A stretch of DNA of 64,000 nucleotides from Solen grandis (GCA_021229015.1 CM037779.1:1-64000), one strand, 5' to 3'; counted from the first letter of the stretch, positions 45,367-56,286 are shown. The notes: generated by a model from the letters alone, not told the origin. A program made the numbers and translations.

Positions 45367-47291
45367 TTATTATTATTATTATTATTATTATTCTTTTCTT
45401 CTTCCTAACTAAACGCTTATTTTTATATGTTGCAATGGACCTAGGACGATGAAATTTTTATGGCTTATTAGTCACGTGAGGAAATTTTGATTTCAATGAT
45501 TTTCAGCACCCTATGACGTCACATGACGTCACAGCTAAAAATAGTGAAAAATGGTGTTCGCGCTCTACAGCCGTCATTTATGGTCGGATTTTCTTCAAAT
45601 TTTCACAGATGGTACATCTTGAATCAAAGGTGTGCATATCCTGTCAGCTAACCGAAATTCCGAAAGACCGAAGTTCTGTGGCTGAAATAAGATTCGAACA
45701 TAGGACCGAAAATTTCATTTTAGGATTAAAGAGCTCCAGGATGAGATAGAAAGTTGAAATTTACACAGTTTGCAGTTCTGCAGAATTTCTACAAATATTT
45801 TCAGTCAGAACGTCATATGACGTCATGTGACGTCATAAGCATACTTCTTAATTTTCATATTAGGGCAATGATTTTGACATGATGCCAGTTGTTCAGAATA
45901 ATGAAAATTTCAGAGTTATGAAAGTAAAGTATGCGCTTTTGAACAAAAGTATCTTGAGAATCCTATGGGGTCACATGACGTCACAGCTAAAAATAGTGAA
46001 AAATGGTGTTCGCGCTCTACAGCCGTCATTTATGGTCGGATTTTCTTCAAATTTTCACAGATGGTACATCTTGAATCAAAGGTGTGCATATCCTGTCAGC
46101 TAACCGAAATTCCGAAAGACCGAAGTTCTGTGGCTAAAATAAGATTCGAACATAGGACCGAAAATTTCATTTTAGGATAAAAGAGCTTCAGGATGAGATA
46201 GAAAGTTGAAACTTACACAGTTTGCAGTTCTGCAGAATTTCTACATATATTTTGAGTCGTGACGTCATATGACGTCATGTGACGCCATAAGCATACTTCT
46301 TAATTTTCATATTAGCGCAATGATTTCGAGATGATGCCAGTTGTTCAGAATAATCTAAATTTCATAGTTATGACAGTAAAGTATGCGCTTTTGAACAAAA
46401 ACATCTTCAGCACCCTATGACGTCATGTGACGTCACAGCTAAAAATAGTGAAAAATGGTGTTCGCGCTCTACAGCCGCCATTTATGTCGATTTTCTTCAA
46501 ATTTTTACAGATTGTACATCTTGAAACTAAGGTTTTATATCTGTCAGCTAACCTAATTCCGAAAAACCGAAGTTTGTTGCTGAAAAACAAGACTCGAACA
46601 TAGGACCGAAAATTTCATTTTAGGATTAAAAAACTTCATGGATGAATAAGAAAGATATGATAAAACTTACACAGTTTGCAGTTCTGCAGCATTTCTAAAA
46701 TATTTTGAGTCGTGACGTCATAGGACGTCATAAGCATACCACTTAATTTTAATTTGGGGCAATGATTTCGACATGATGCCAGTTGTTCAGAATAATGAAA
46801 ATTTCAGAGTTATTGCAGTAAAGTATGCGCTTTTGAGCAACAGTATTTTCAGCACCCTATGACGTCACCTGACGTCAGAGCTGAAAATAGTGAAAAATGG
46901 TATTCGCGCTCTACAGCCGCCATTTATGTTAAGTTTTTCTTCAAATTTTTACAGATGGTACATTTTGCAACTAAGGTGTGAATATTTTGTCAGCTAACCT
47001 TAATTCCTAAAAACCGAAGTATTGTGGCTGAAGTAAGATTCGAAGATAGGACCTTAAAACTAGAAATCAAGTTTGCAGTCATGTCCTTACGTCATATGAC
47101 ATCATGTTACGTCACAGACTAATACTTAGTTCTTATCATTTGCACTGATTTCGGAATATAATGTCAATTGTTCAGCATGAACATGAAATACTACCAGAGG
47201 TGAGTCATTACATGAAACTTCTATCTCCTGCTTTTTGCATTAACACAGCTTGCAGAAAGTCCTATCATTCGTTTTCACGAATGACATCTAG
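45367..47291 (+). mobile_element. A-lineage element, ends in CTAG
   Basis: (ATT)n, the head and A units opening near 45,511, 45,963, 46,416 and 46,856 are followed by the tail and CTAG at 47,288-47,291. The last part matches 29,450-30,327 (CACCTGACGTCAGAGCTG). Several small deletions lie in 46,480-46,680. Confidence 0.8.
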
Positions 47292-48180
47292 TTATTATTA
47301 TTATTCTTTTTTTCTTCCTAACTAAACGCTTATTTTTCTATGTTGCAATACTCCTAGGACGATGAAAATTTTATGACTTATTAGTCACGTGAGGAAATTT
47401 TGATTTCTATGATTTTCATATGCCTATGACGTCATATGACGTCACATTTGAAATATGCTACAAAAGTTTGTACGCGGTCTACAGCCATTGTTTGTGAACC
47501 GATTTTCATCAAATTTTCACAGATTGTCTATATTAATTTCTAGATGTGCATCCAGTGTCTATTTTTCAAAATTAAAACCGGTTCGAATCCAAGTTGGTAA
47601 ATTTTTAAATGCTTATAAAATCTGTCCTATTTAAGATAGAAAGTTGATATTTAGTCAGTATATAGGTCTTTAGAAGTTTTAAATATTTTGTGAAAATAAA
47701 TGTCATATGACGTCCCGTGACGTCATTATATGTTAATGTATTTCTAATATTAACAAGAATATTTCTATATGTTGAAATTGTCGAAGGGCAATGAAAATTT
47801 AATGACACATGCTTCCAATGCTGAAATTTTGATTTCTGTGATTTTCATATGCCTATGACGTCATATGACGTCACATTTGAAATATGCAACAAAAGTTTGT
47901 ACACTGTCCAGAGCCATTATTAATGGACCGATTTTCAGGAAATTTTCACAGAATGTGTATATTAAGTTCTAGTTGTGCATCCCGGTGTCCGTTTTTCAAA
48001 ATTCGAAAAGCCCAAGGTTCTATAGCGATTCCAAGATTCGAACCAAGGTCGTAAATTTTTAAATGCTTATAAAATCAGTCCTATTTGAGATAGAATGTTG
48101 AAATTTTGTCAGTTAGTAGGTCTCTGGGTGTCTTAACAATTATGTGAAAATAAACGTCATATGACGTCACGTGACGTAAT
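47292..48180 (+). mobile_element. B-lineage array (left half of composite)
   Basis: The head (CTTCCTAACTAAACGC, TTGCAATACTCCTAGG) leads into two B units with CRE clusters near 47,425 and 47,855. The array ends at CGTGACGTAATTTTTTCATTATT. Part of the first unit (GATTCGAACC block, about 47,570-47,600) is damaged. Confidence 0.75.
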
Positions 48181-50000
48181 TTTTTCATTATTATTATTCT
48201 TTTCTTCTTCCTAACTAAACGCTTATTTTGATATGTTGCAATAGTCCTAGGACGATGAAATTTTTATGGGTTATTAGTCACGTGATGAAATTTTGATTTC
48301 AATGATTGTCAGCACCCTATGACGTCACATGACGACACAGCTAAAAATAGTGAAAAATGGTGTTTGCGCTCTACAGCCGTCATTTATGGTCGGATTTTCT
48401 TCAAATTTTCACAGATGGTACATTTTGAAACTAAGGGGTGCACATCCTGTCAGCTAACCGAAATTCCGAAAGACCGAAGTTCTGTTGCTGAATTAAGATT
48501 CGAACATAGGACCGAAAATTTCATTTTAGGATTTAAAGAGCTTCAGGATGAGAAAGAAAGTTGAAACTTACACAGTTTGCAGTTCTGCAGAATTTCTACA
48601 TATAATTTGAGTCTTGACGTGATATGACGTCATGTGACGTCATAAGCATACTTTTTAATTTTTATTTTAGGGCAATGATTTCGAAATAATGCCAGTTGTT
48701 CAGAATAATGAACATTTCAGTATTATGACAGTAAAGTATGCTCTTTTGAACAAAAGCATCTGCAGCACCCTATGACGTCATATGACGTCAGAGCTAAAAA
48801 TAGTGAAAAATGGTGTTCACGCTCTACAGCCGCCATTTATGGTCGGATTTTCTTCAAATTTTCACAGATGGTACATCTTAAAACTAAGGTGTGCATATCC
48901 TGTCAGCTAACCGAAATTCCGAAAGACCGAAGTTCTGTGGCTGAAATAAGATTCGAACATAGGACCGAAAATTTCATTTTAGGATAAAAGAGCTTCAGGA
49001 TGAGATAGAAAGTTGAAACTTACACAGTTTGCAGTTCTGCAGAATTTCTTAATATATTTTGAGTCGTGACGTCAAATGTCGTCATGTGACGTCATAAGCA
49101 TACTTCTTAATTTTTATTTTAGGGCAATGATTTCGACATGATGCCAGTTGTTCAGAATAATGAACATTTCAGAGTTATGACAGTAAAGTATGCGCTTTTG
49201 AACAAAAGCATCTTCAGCACCCTATGACGTCATGTGACGTCACAGCTAAAAATAGTGAAAAATGGTTTTCGCGCTCTACAGCCGCCATTTATGGTCGGAT
49301 TTTCTTCAAATTTTCACAGATGGTACACCATGAAACTAAGGTGTGCATATCCTGCCAGCTAAACTTAATTCCGAAAAACCGAAGTTCTGTGGCTGAAGTA
49401 AGATTCGAACATAGGACCAAAAATTTCATTTTAGGATTGAAGAGCTTCAGGATGAGATAGGAAGTTGAAACTTACACAGTTTGCAGTTCTGCAGCATTTC
49501 TACAAATATTTTGAATCGTGACGTCATAGGACGTCATAAGCATACTTCTTAATTTTAATGTGGGGCAATGATTTCGACATGATGCCAGTTGTTCAGAATA
49601 ATGAACATTTCAGAGTTATTGCAATAAAGTATGCGCTTTTGAGCAACAGCATTTTCAGCACCCTATGACTTCACGTGACGTCAGAGCTAAAAATAGTGAA
49701 AAATGGTGTTCGCGCTCTACAGCCGCCATTTATGATCAGATTTTCTTCAAATTTTTACAGATGGTACATCTTGAAACTAAGGTGTGAATATTTTGTCACC
49801 TAACCTTAATTCCGCAAAACCGAAGTATTGTTGCTGAAGTATGATTCGAACATAGGACCAAAAATTTTAGGGTTAAAGAACTTCGGGATGAGATAGAAAG
49901 TTGAAACTTACACAGTTTGCAGTTCTGCATAATTTCTTAATATATTTTATGTCGAGACGTCATATGATGTCATAAGCATACTACTTCTACTATTATTCCT
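48181..50000 (+). mobile_element. A-lineage array, cut by the assembly gap
   Basis: The A head and units opening near 48,317, 48,770, 49,222 and 49,665 are followed by CATACTACTTCTACTATTATT at 49,977. In the two comparable composites this junction is followed by a remnant head, the tail and CTAG. Those parts are missing here because the N gap begins at 50,001. Confidence 0.75.
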
Positions 50001-50100
50001 NNNNNNNNNNNNNNNNNNNNNNNNNNNNNNNNNNNNNNNNNNNNNNNNNNNNNNNNNNNNNNNNNNNNNNNNNNNNNNNNNNNNNNNNNNNNNNNNNNNN
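50001..50100. other. Assembly gap, exactly 100 N
   Basis: One hundred N characters, a conventional scaffold-join length rather than a measured size. The left flank is inside a Helentron-like composite. The right flank (CCCCCCGTGG) is unrelated non-repetitive DNA, so joining across the gap is unverified by sequence. Confidence 0.98.
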
Positions 50101-50309
50101 CCCCCCGTGGTTTTCGGGAGAAAACCGCATCTACACCAGCAGGGAGAGAAAAAGATTTGCTGAAACAGGTATGTAGAGTTCTTCCCCTTACCATAAGAAT
50201 ATACATTGTATTTACGTAATTTCTTACTTCCCAAACATTTTTCATACAAACTACATGTATTTCATAAGGATATTTAGAGCAGAGACGAGCGACCGAAATA
50301 ACGTTATTA
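50101..50309. other. Short unassigned stretch
   Basis: About 200 bases of AT-rich DNA between the gap and the SINE. I see no gene, repeat unit or terminal structure. Confidence 0.4.
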
Positions 50310-50558
50310 GCCGTGGCCGAGCGGTTACAGTCGTGGTCTACAAATCTCTCAGCCCCTCACCGCTGTGGGTTCGAATCCCGGAAAGGGACTTCGGATTTTT
50401 CATGTGAGGAACCCTTTCCCAGCTGGCTTGCGGTAGGTCGGTGGTTCTCCCCGGGGTACTTCTGTGTACTCGGGTCTTCCTCCACCTGCAATTAGCTGGA
50501 CGTCGCTATATGATTGAAATACTATCGCAGCGACGGTAAACCCCAACAACAACAACAA
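50310..50558 (+). mobile_element. tRNA-derived SINE, family 1, full length
   Basis: The 5' part is tRNA-like, with an A box TGGCCGAGCGG at 50,314-50,324 and a B box GGTTCGAATCC at 50,368-50,378. A conserved-looking central part follows (CAGCTGGCTTGCGGTAGG, TCTCCCCGGGGTAC, GTCTTCCTCCACC) and a 3' part with TAGCTGGACGTCGCTATATG, ending AACCCCAACAACAACAAC. It is nearly the same sequence as the minus-strand copy at 63,521-63,787. It would be transcribed by RNA polymerase III and copied by a LINE. It is not an intact tRNA gene: the acceptor stem does not close. Confidence 0.85.
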
Positions 50559-50560
50559 GT

Positions 50561-51181
50561 GTACCTTTCTTTAATGATGACGAACAAGGGTGGACAACTG
50601 AAAAAAAAATGAAACCTGTATCTTCTCCAGCCTGTCAAATACACCATACTCATAACGACCATTGGGTGTCTTCTATTTATCACAATAACAACATTTTTCT
50701 TTTAGATAGTTTTAAATACAGAGAGAAGTGACGATAAAATTATACCGAATGGACTTAAAATTCAACTTTCGCAAATTTACGTAAAAAATAAAGAATTAAT
50801 ATGTATAAAAATTCCGAATATAATGAAACAAATAATAGTATTGATTGTGGTTTGTATGCTATAGCTTTTATTACATCGTTCTGCTTCAGAACAAAACCTT
50901 GTTTTGATTTAATTTTTGATTCAACTAAATTACGATCTCATTTACTCCAGTGTTTTGAAAAAAAAGAAATGTCTGAATTCCCCTTGACTGCAAAAAATTA
51001 AGTTTGAGAAAACAAAAACTAAAAAGAAATCATTATTCATAATTATTGTATTTGTAACTTACCGCAATGTTTGGATAACACGGTCTGTTGTGACAAATGC
51101 GATAAATGGTTCCACAAATGCTGCGTATACGCTTCTATGAACATTTCCATAGAAAAAAAATTCTTGTGTGGAATTTGTTAG
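50561..51181 (+). pseudogene. Decayed ULP1-type cysteine protease with C-terminal PHD finger, transposon-type
   Basis: Translation in one frame gives NDDEQGW..TEKK and SSPACQIHHT, then NDHWVSSIY with the presumed catalytic His at about 50,660, LLDSF with the Asp near 50,704, and DCGLYAIAF with the nucleophile Cys near 50,845. The order His-Asp-Cys and the phrase DCGL.AIAF are those of C48/ULP1-like proteases found in invertebrate mobile elements. After LRSHLLQCFE and a Lys-rich linker come YCIC, CCDKCDKWFHKCC and FLCGIC before a stop at 51,179, a PHD-finger pattern. Between Asp and Cys, and in the linker, stops occur in this frame while a neighbouring frame stays open (LSQIYVKNK, KFEKTKTKKK), so there are several compensating frameshifts. 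The family would cleave SUMO-like peptide bonds; the PHD would read histone tails. The SINE abuts its 5' side. No upstream domain is preserved. Confidence 0.7.
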
Positions 51182-51784
51182 AACAAAGAACAAAATAATT
51201 ATAGTATTTAAGTTTGAACTGTTCGGTTGATCTGTTCTATATATTTGATTTTTATTGCTTGTTTGTAAATAATAATAAATAATTATCACATACAAATTTT
51301 GTTATGTTTCAGTTGAGAACGTTTGGTATACTTGTTCATTTATATAAATAAGCTTATGCATTGATTCCAACATCAATGTCTTGGATATCATCATATATAT
51401 TGTATGTTTATCATATTAAATATGTGCTTTTAAATTGAACATTTCAGGCTTATCATATATCAATAAAAATTAATCGTAAATACATTCTGTGATCTTTGTA
51501 TTTTATTCTCCAATATATTTTGGTATAAAACATGAATCTTATGGATGAATTTGAACAAAAACCCGTATAAAACTCATTATATACTTATCTTCAAATTCAA
51601 AATCATTTATTAATCTTTTACAATTCTATTTTAGTTTGGCTATTTCTTCAGCATTTTTCAATCCCCTGTCAACGATATTAAAAAAAAATATTTTACTTTT
51701 CTTCATACTACGACAAAAATTATCAAATAAATAAACAAAAACAATCAAAACTTTAATATATTATTTATTAAAACAGTCTGTACT
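51182..51784. other. AT-rich DNA, nothing recognised
   Basis: Six hundred bases of AT-rich sequence with A- and T-runs. I see no tandem unit, terminal repeat or credible reading frame. Confidence 0.4.
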
Positions 51785-51925
51785 TCATCTTCAGCCAAGT
51801 CTACCCGGTCCGATAAATCCTTCTTTACCTATGTTATCAGCGTTTTTCGCACCCTTTTCAGCGTTTTCCTATATGTCTTTGTTATCAGCGAAATCCGTTC
51901 AGCGTTTTAGACCGTCCCGTTTATC
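51785..51925 (-). pseudogene. Possible remnant of a Lys/Ala-rich ORF ending in a GPG motif
   Basis: On the minus strand an interrupted frame reads FADNKDI, then ENAEKGAKNADNIGKEGF and IGPGRLG before stops. A phrase of the form FIGPG(T)RL opens PLA2-like proteins encoded by some invertebrate mobile elements, which could make this a fragment of one, convergent to the ULP1-PHD remnant. The match is short and from memory of the family pattern only. On the plus strand the same DNA is also open (51,831-52,079), which I consider a shadow. Confidence 0.2.
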
Positions 51926-52998
51926 ATTTCTGAACAAGTTTTTACTAAAAATTATTCATGAAAATGTTACAAAGCTCGCCAGAGGTTCGCTTAAAGTATT
52001 CGGTAAAAGCCACAGTTTATGTCTAATATTGGCGCTAATTTTACAAACACTAGCACCGAATTTGGATGGAATATTATAATGTTTAAACTGATTTTACACG
52101 TTTATATCAAAATGAATGAATATATGGGTATTTTATTTCGACTTAATGTTCTAAGAGATTGGAAATATAAGTTTAAATTAATTATTTACTAAAAAACGCA
52201 GGGAAGACGCATGAAAATACGAAATGGAAATATTATAGCGTAAGGGGACGGAAACAAAAGAGAATAGCAACGGAAACAATATTTTCCCCAAAAATCCTTA
52301 AAATGCTTTTTTCCCCCCTTTTTAAATAATCATCATTCTTTTTGCTTAATATGTATTGCCATCATCGTGTGTTGAATCTCATACCAGTGTTTGTACATAT
52401 ACAATTTTCAAAGCACATCAATACATGCGTATTTGCTCAGTGCAATGAAAGAAATTTAAGTTTTACCTTTTAAAAAAGGGTAAATTCGATTAATGAAAAA
52501 AAAAAAGAAAAAAAAAAAAAAGAAAGAAAGAAATGATGCAGCTGTGCGTATCCATGTGTGTGTGTGTGTGTGTGTGTGGGGGGGGGGTAATTTAACATTA
52601 AATATTTCCGAATCAAGCATGGTGAGGTACATTATATATTTTTTTCTTGAGAATATAATTTTAATTTATCTTTGGGCAGATAAAATAAAAAAAAACCGCT
52701 ATATTTTTCTGCAAACAATATCTTAAAAAATTGTAAGAAATTTCTGTCATAACTTTAATTTTAAAAATGTAAATGTCCTTTTTTTCACTTTAAAGCGTGT
52801 GATATAGCAAATTAATACCCTTGAAATAGTGGTGTTGTATTAAATAAACATGTAAGCATGCATCATTTTATGGTTACTTACTTTTGTTTTAAATGTTTTT
52901 TGGTGACAGTGACTTTACTTATTTCTTTGATAAAGGCCAATTACTAATGATCAAAATAAAAAGTAAATGCAAAAAAGGATGATGCCCCTTACTTTTTT
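51926..52998. other. AT-rich DNA with low-complexity tracts
   Basis: No gene is recognised. A poly-A tract with scattered G (52,495-52,532) and a (GT)n followed by G9 (52,556-52,588) are the only clear structures. The reading frame running through them is an artefact of simple sequence. Confidence 0.5.
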
Positions 52999-53283
52999 GG
53001 TTTGTTGGGTTTAACGTCCCACCGACAGTATTTCAGTCATTTGGAGACGATGTCTACTTGAGACAGATTAGTGTTGCCACACTGCAGTATCACGCGTAGA
53101 CAGGTCACATTATCCTGACACCCGGTCAACAGGTCCTGGAACTACCCTTATAGCTTGTCGCCAAGCAAGGGAGCTATAGCAGTACCATTTTTTACAATTT
53201 TGGGAAATGTCACGCCCGGGATCGAACCTACAAACCTCCCGCCCCGAGGCGGACGCTCTAACCACTCGGCCACCGGGAGGGTC
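52999..53283 (-). mobile_element. tRNA-derived SINE, family 2, minus strand
   Basis: On the minus strand the 5' end reads CCCTCCCGGTGGCCGAGTGG (A box TGGCCGAGTGG), then GTTAGAGCGTCCGCC and a B box GGTTCGATCCCGGG at about 53,215-53,228. The body has CAAGTAGACATCGTCTCC near the 3' end and finishes GTCGGTGGGACGTTAAACCC AACAAACC. Family 1 ends similarly (CGACGGTAAACCCCAACAAC), so both probably use the same LINE machinery. Fragments of this family lie at 56,187-56,270 and 62,172-62,236. Confidence 0.8.
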
Positions 53284-54168
53284 CCATACTTTTTAATACA
53301 TAATATTTTTTTCATACCTTATAGAAAAGACTACCAAATTTGACCAAAATCTCTGTTAAAACTTACTCTAGCATATGTCTTCAATAACATTTTATGGAAG
53401 ATTTTACGTAAATGTTGATATGAAAGGACACACTCATGTCAGGTCCTATTTATATCATATTGATTATGTTTTTAATCCAATTTAAGGTGTTGCATATCGC
53501 TTACAATTCAGGAGAAAGACATAATTCGAGAAATAGAAAGGGGGGCCATTTTGTTTTTACTCCAAAAAAAAACCCGAAAAATACCAAATCATTTTAAAAT
53601 TTGATGGGTAAACACACACACATACTAGAAATAATGGAACACAATTTATTATGTAAGCTATTCGTAACATTCATGCTAACCACCAAATTTTTTTTACATC
53701 AGTTACTAATCGTTCTTGACGGTACCTTTAGACAGTACTTTGCGCCGGGAAAAGCCCAGAAAATTTTGCCCCAATGGAAACCATTACTCGCACATTTTCA
53801 GCGGCATGTCAACATCTGTTTTAAGTCTTAGGTATTTGGGCAGAAGTTTGATTAAATCCATATGATCATTCACCAAAGTGCTAAATTGGCCGATTTATTT
53901 TTATAGACATCTGGTTGCCACAGAAACACCAACGAAATATCCTTTTAAATTACATTTCTTAATTTAAACGTATATTCATAATCAACTCTCTCTCTCGCTC
54001 TCTCTGTATAAAGGACACATAAAGACAGTTTACAACTTTTTCCAGACATTATTCCAATATACATAACGTTGAAGCTGAACTCAGAAAATGCCCAATACTT
54101 TGAAAGCATGTTCTTCCAGGTTGAACCCTAGTGGGGTAACTTTGCGACCACACCCATCGCTGGAGAAG
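53284..54168. other. Unassigned DNA with a CT microsatellite
   Basis: No exon is recognised. (CT)n with one CG interruption lies at 53,986-54,006. The segment is downstream of the last reductase exon on the minus strand and could include its 3' UTR. A plus-strand frame at 53,601-53,831 resembles no family I know. Confidence 0.4.
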
Positions 54169-54280
54169 TTAGACTCTGATCACTGTTTTTCCCGATGTTC
54201 TTGCCTTTGAACAAATCTATGTAGGCTGTCGCCATATTTTCAAACCCTTCCGTCACATGCTCCCGCAATTTAAGCTTGCC
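54169..54280 (-). CDS. Last coding exon of a prostaglandin reductase 1-like oxidoreductase
   Basis: The family (medium-chain zinc-independent reductases, also called leukotriene B4 12-hydroxydehydrogenase) uses NADPH to reduce the 13,14 double bond of 15-keto prostaglandins and related enones in the cytosol. On the minus strand, after a good acceptor (TTTTTCCTATGTATTTCAG), the exon reads GKLKLREHVTEGFENM, the hallmark C-terminal segment of this family, then FKGKNIGK. Members normally finish a few residues later with a sequence like T-V-I-x-V. Here a T5 run (54,186-54,190) appears one base too long. As written the frame slips and runs on to a stop at 54,128. Allowing for the extra base, the stop is at 54,169-54,171. 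Upstream exons lie to the right (58,708-58,864 and perhaps 60,834-60,889). The exon or exons between, encoding the VGG-to-WxxE part, are not identified. Confidence 0.8.
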
Positions 54281-54539
54281 CTGAAATACATAGGAAAAAT
54301 TTATATTTATTAAATTGTTTCTACGGTTCCAGGCGGCCGTTGTCGACTATGTAGAAACCCATTTGCATTAAGTAGCCATTAGGGTGCGTCACGATGTGTG
54401 TCACATGTATAAAAAACACAGTTTTTCCCAGGAAAGTAATGCGGCAATCCATCATCTGTTGCAATGTGTATAAAGAGACTTACCACTCAACGTGTCGTTT
54501 ATGCACAAGCCGAGCGATTGCCATGAATTGTGCCAATAG
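54281..54539. other. Intron of the reductase gene
   Basis: AT-rich DNA upstream of the acceptor, with no repeat recognised except diverged forms of the minisatellite near its right end. Confidence 0.5.
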
Positions 54540-54885
54540 CGTAGAGAATGACCTTTCACCGTGCCACGTTTTGTGTCGAATGTACAGAGACTCACCTTTT
54601 TCAGGAAAGAAAATACGGCTGTGCCACTGTGCGGAGATTCACCCTCACACGGCCGCGTCTCGATCTGTGCCGACTGTAAAGTGACTGAGCCACCGGCCGT
54701 GTCACGATCTGTGTCAAATTGTATAGTGACAAAGCCAAACGACCGTGCCACGACCTGTGCCGATTGTAGGGTGACAAAGCCACCGACCGTGCCACGATCT
54801 GTGCCGTTGTATAGTGACAAAGCCACACGACCGTGCCACGATCTGTGCCGATTGTATAGTGACAAGCAAAGCTACAGTCACTCAC
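54540..54885 (+). repeat. Minisatellite, units of about 45 bp
   Basis: Units of the form GACCGTGCCACGATCTGTGC then CGATTGTATAGTGACAAAGC then CACAC are tandemly repeated. The last four (about 54,697-54,880) are 44-45 bp and well conserved; earlier ones (CACCGTGCCACGTTTTGTG, GGCCGCGTCTCGATCTGTGC) are diverged. It lies in an intron of the reductase gene. Since 45 is a multiple of three, frames stay open on both strands across it (minus 54,865-54,452, plus 54,561-54,977), which I treat as a consequence of periodicity. Confidence 0.75.
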
Positions 54886-55432
54886 CTCCTGCACGTACCC
54901 CTTTCATTCCGTACAATTTGTGCCAGCGATCCATCTCCGCCATGCCAATTACCCCCTCCACCTCAACCTCTTCGTGAGTATGTCCATGAACGGGTGGCCC
55001 ACCTGCACACATAGAAGGATCGTTTTGATTTCGTACCGGTCCATTCCATACTTGACAACGTGTACGTATGATTTTTAACTGGTCTAAATTACACTTGGGG
55101 ATAAGCCAACCCCCGCCCCGGGTTGTTGGTATATCTGTCTATATGAAAAAAATTGCATTTATAATACAATAAAACAATAAAAGATTAAAACAAAATGTAA
55201 AAATGTACGGCTTCAAATAAGGGTGATTAGCATACTGTTCTCATTTCTTTTTCTTTTCTACAGTTTTGACCTTATAACCTAACCTGTTTTAATTGGTCTA
55301 TGATTTAAATCAAACGGAACAAATACAAATAAAAACAAAATAATGGGTGAATCAATTTATTATTAAAACACACTAAAGATATAATGCCCAAAAATTAAAA
55401 AAAATCATTAAAAATACTTAATAACTGCGTGC
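54886..55432. other. Intronic DNA, nothing recognised
   Basis: Mostly AT-rich, with short A-runs. I see no tandem repeat, RNA gene or exon. Confidence 0.4.
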
Positions 55433-55485
55433 AGGGTCTCTTTAATACTATTTATATATATATATATATATATAAAAGAGACCCT
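55433..55485. repeat. Inverted repeat around a TA microsatellite
   Basis: AGGGTCTCTTT at 55,433-55,443 is the exact inverse complement of AAAGAGACCCT at 55,475-55,485. The loop is largely (TA)n. Slightly weaker pairing (GCGTGC / ACGCG) extends the arms outward. It could fold into a hairpin or be the core of a small foldback element. Confidence 0.7.
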
Positions 55486-56186
55486 ACGCGTTGTCACGTT
55501 TATAACAATTAATTAATCTATTACTTTCATTACAACCATGTATCATTTCAAGCCAAAACATTTCCCAAACCGACAAGTGAAGCAAAAAGTAGGTCATGAC
55601 CTACATGTATCAACATCATTAAAATAAAAAACATCTACTGACTTATAACTTAAGATTTGATTAATCACACGCGAAACTATTTAAAACAAACACAAATCAC
55701 GTATTTGATATCGGTTTACTGAAAATTATTAAAAATCACGGCTAGCAGTAATATATATTCAGTACTGAATGCCGTCCAGAAAAAGCCCATTTGAACATTC
55801 TGCAAATCATATAAATCAAGAGATCGAGAAAGAGAAAGAAAAAAAAAAAAGAAAATCAATATGCGCTAATCCAACCAAGGTTATTTGGCATTACTTAATA
55901 CTTAGCTGCACATCTCATCGATCATTCCCGTTTTTCCATAGTAAAAATAATTCCTTATTAAAAATAATTTAGAACGATGGAATGTGTCCAGACCTAAGGA
56001 GTTCCCCAAACCCAAATAAAGTGGAATTTGAGCTAGATTTTCCCCAAAGATGGTCGATGAATTATGTCTACCTGTATTTAATATTGCATTATTGACAACA
56101 ATAGAATGAAACACACACAACACACAACACACCCCACACACAACATTATCAACATTTAATTGAATCTGAAGAGCGTTATATTGCTT
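55486..56186. other. Unassigned DNA with simple repeats
   Basis: Contains an (GA)/A-rich tract (55,820-55,853) and a CA-rich tract (56,109-56,145). No exon, RNA gene or transposon end is recognised. Confidence 0.4.
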
Positions 56187-56286
56187 TGTTGTTGTTATAG
56201 GTTGAAATACCCCGACAGTAATTCAGCCATTTGAGAGACCATGTCTACTTATGATATAGTGCTAAACAGGAGAGAGAGAGAGAGAA
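56187..56286 (-). mobile_element. SINE family 2, 3' fragment, plus (GA)n
   Basis: TTGTTGTTGTTATAGG and ACCCCGACAGTAATTCAGCC, then ACCATGTCTACTTATGA match the 3' part of the SINE at 52,999-53,283 in the same orientation. The rest of the SINE is missing. (GA)n at 56,270-56,286 follows directly. Confidence 0.65.

Noticed and set aside
1..49998. CRISPR array (regular repeats with palindromes)
   Set aside because: Units are about 450 bp, the whole unit is repeated, there are no short unique spacers or cas genes, and the genome is that of an animal.
49947..50249. Minus-strand frames crossing the N gap
   Set aside because: They are open only because N codons do not stop translation.
50310..50385. 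Functional tRNA gene (A and B boxes present)
   Set aside because: The acceptor stem does not close and the sequence continues into a SINE body; a second full copy exists at 63.5 kb.
50313..50495. Open frame MAERLQSWSTN
   Set aside because: It lies completely within the SINE.
52493..52726. ORF with poly-Lys and CVCVCV
   Set aside because: Simple-sequence translation of a poly-A and a GT tract.
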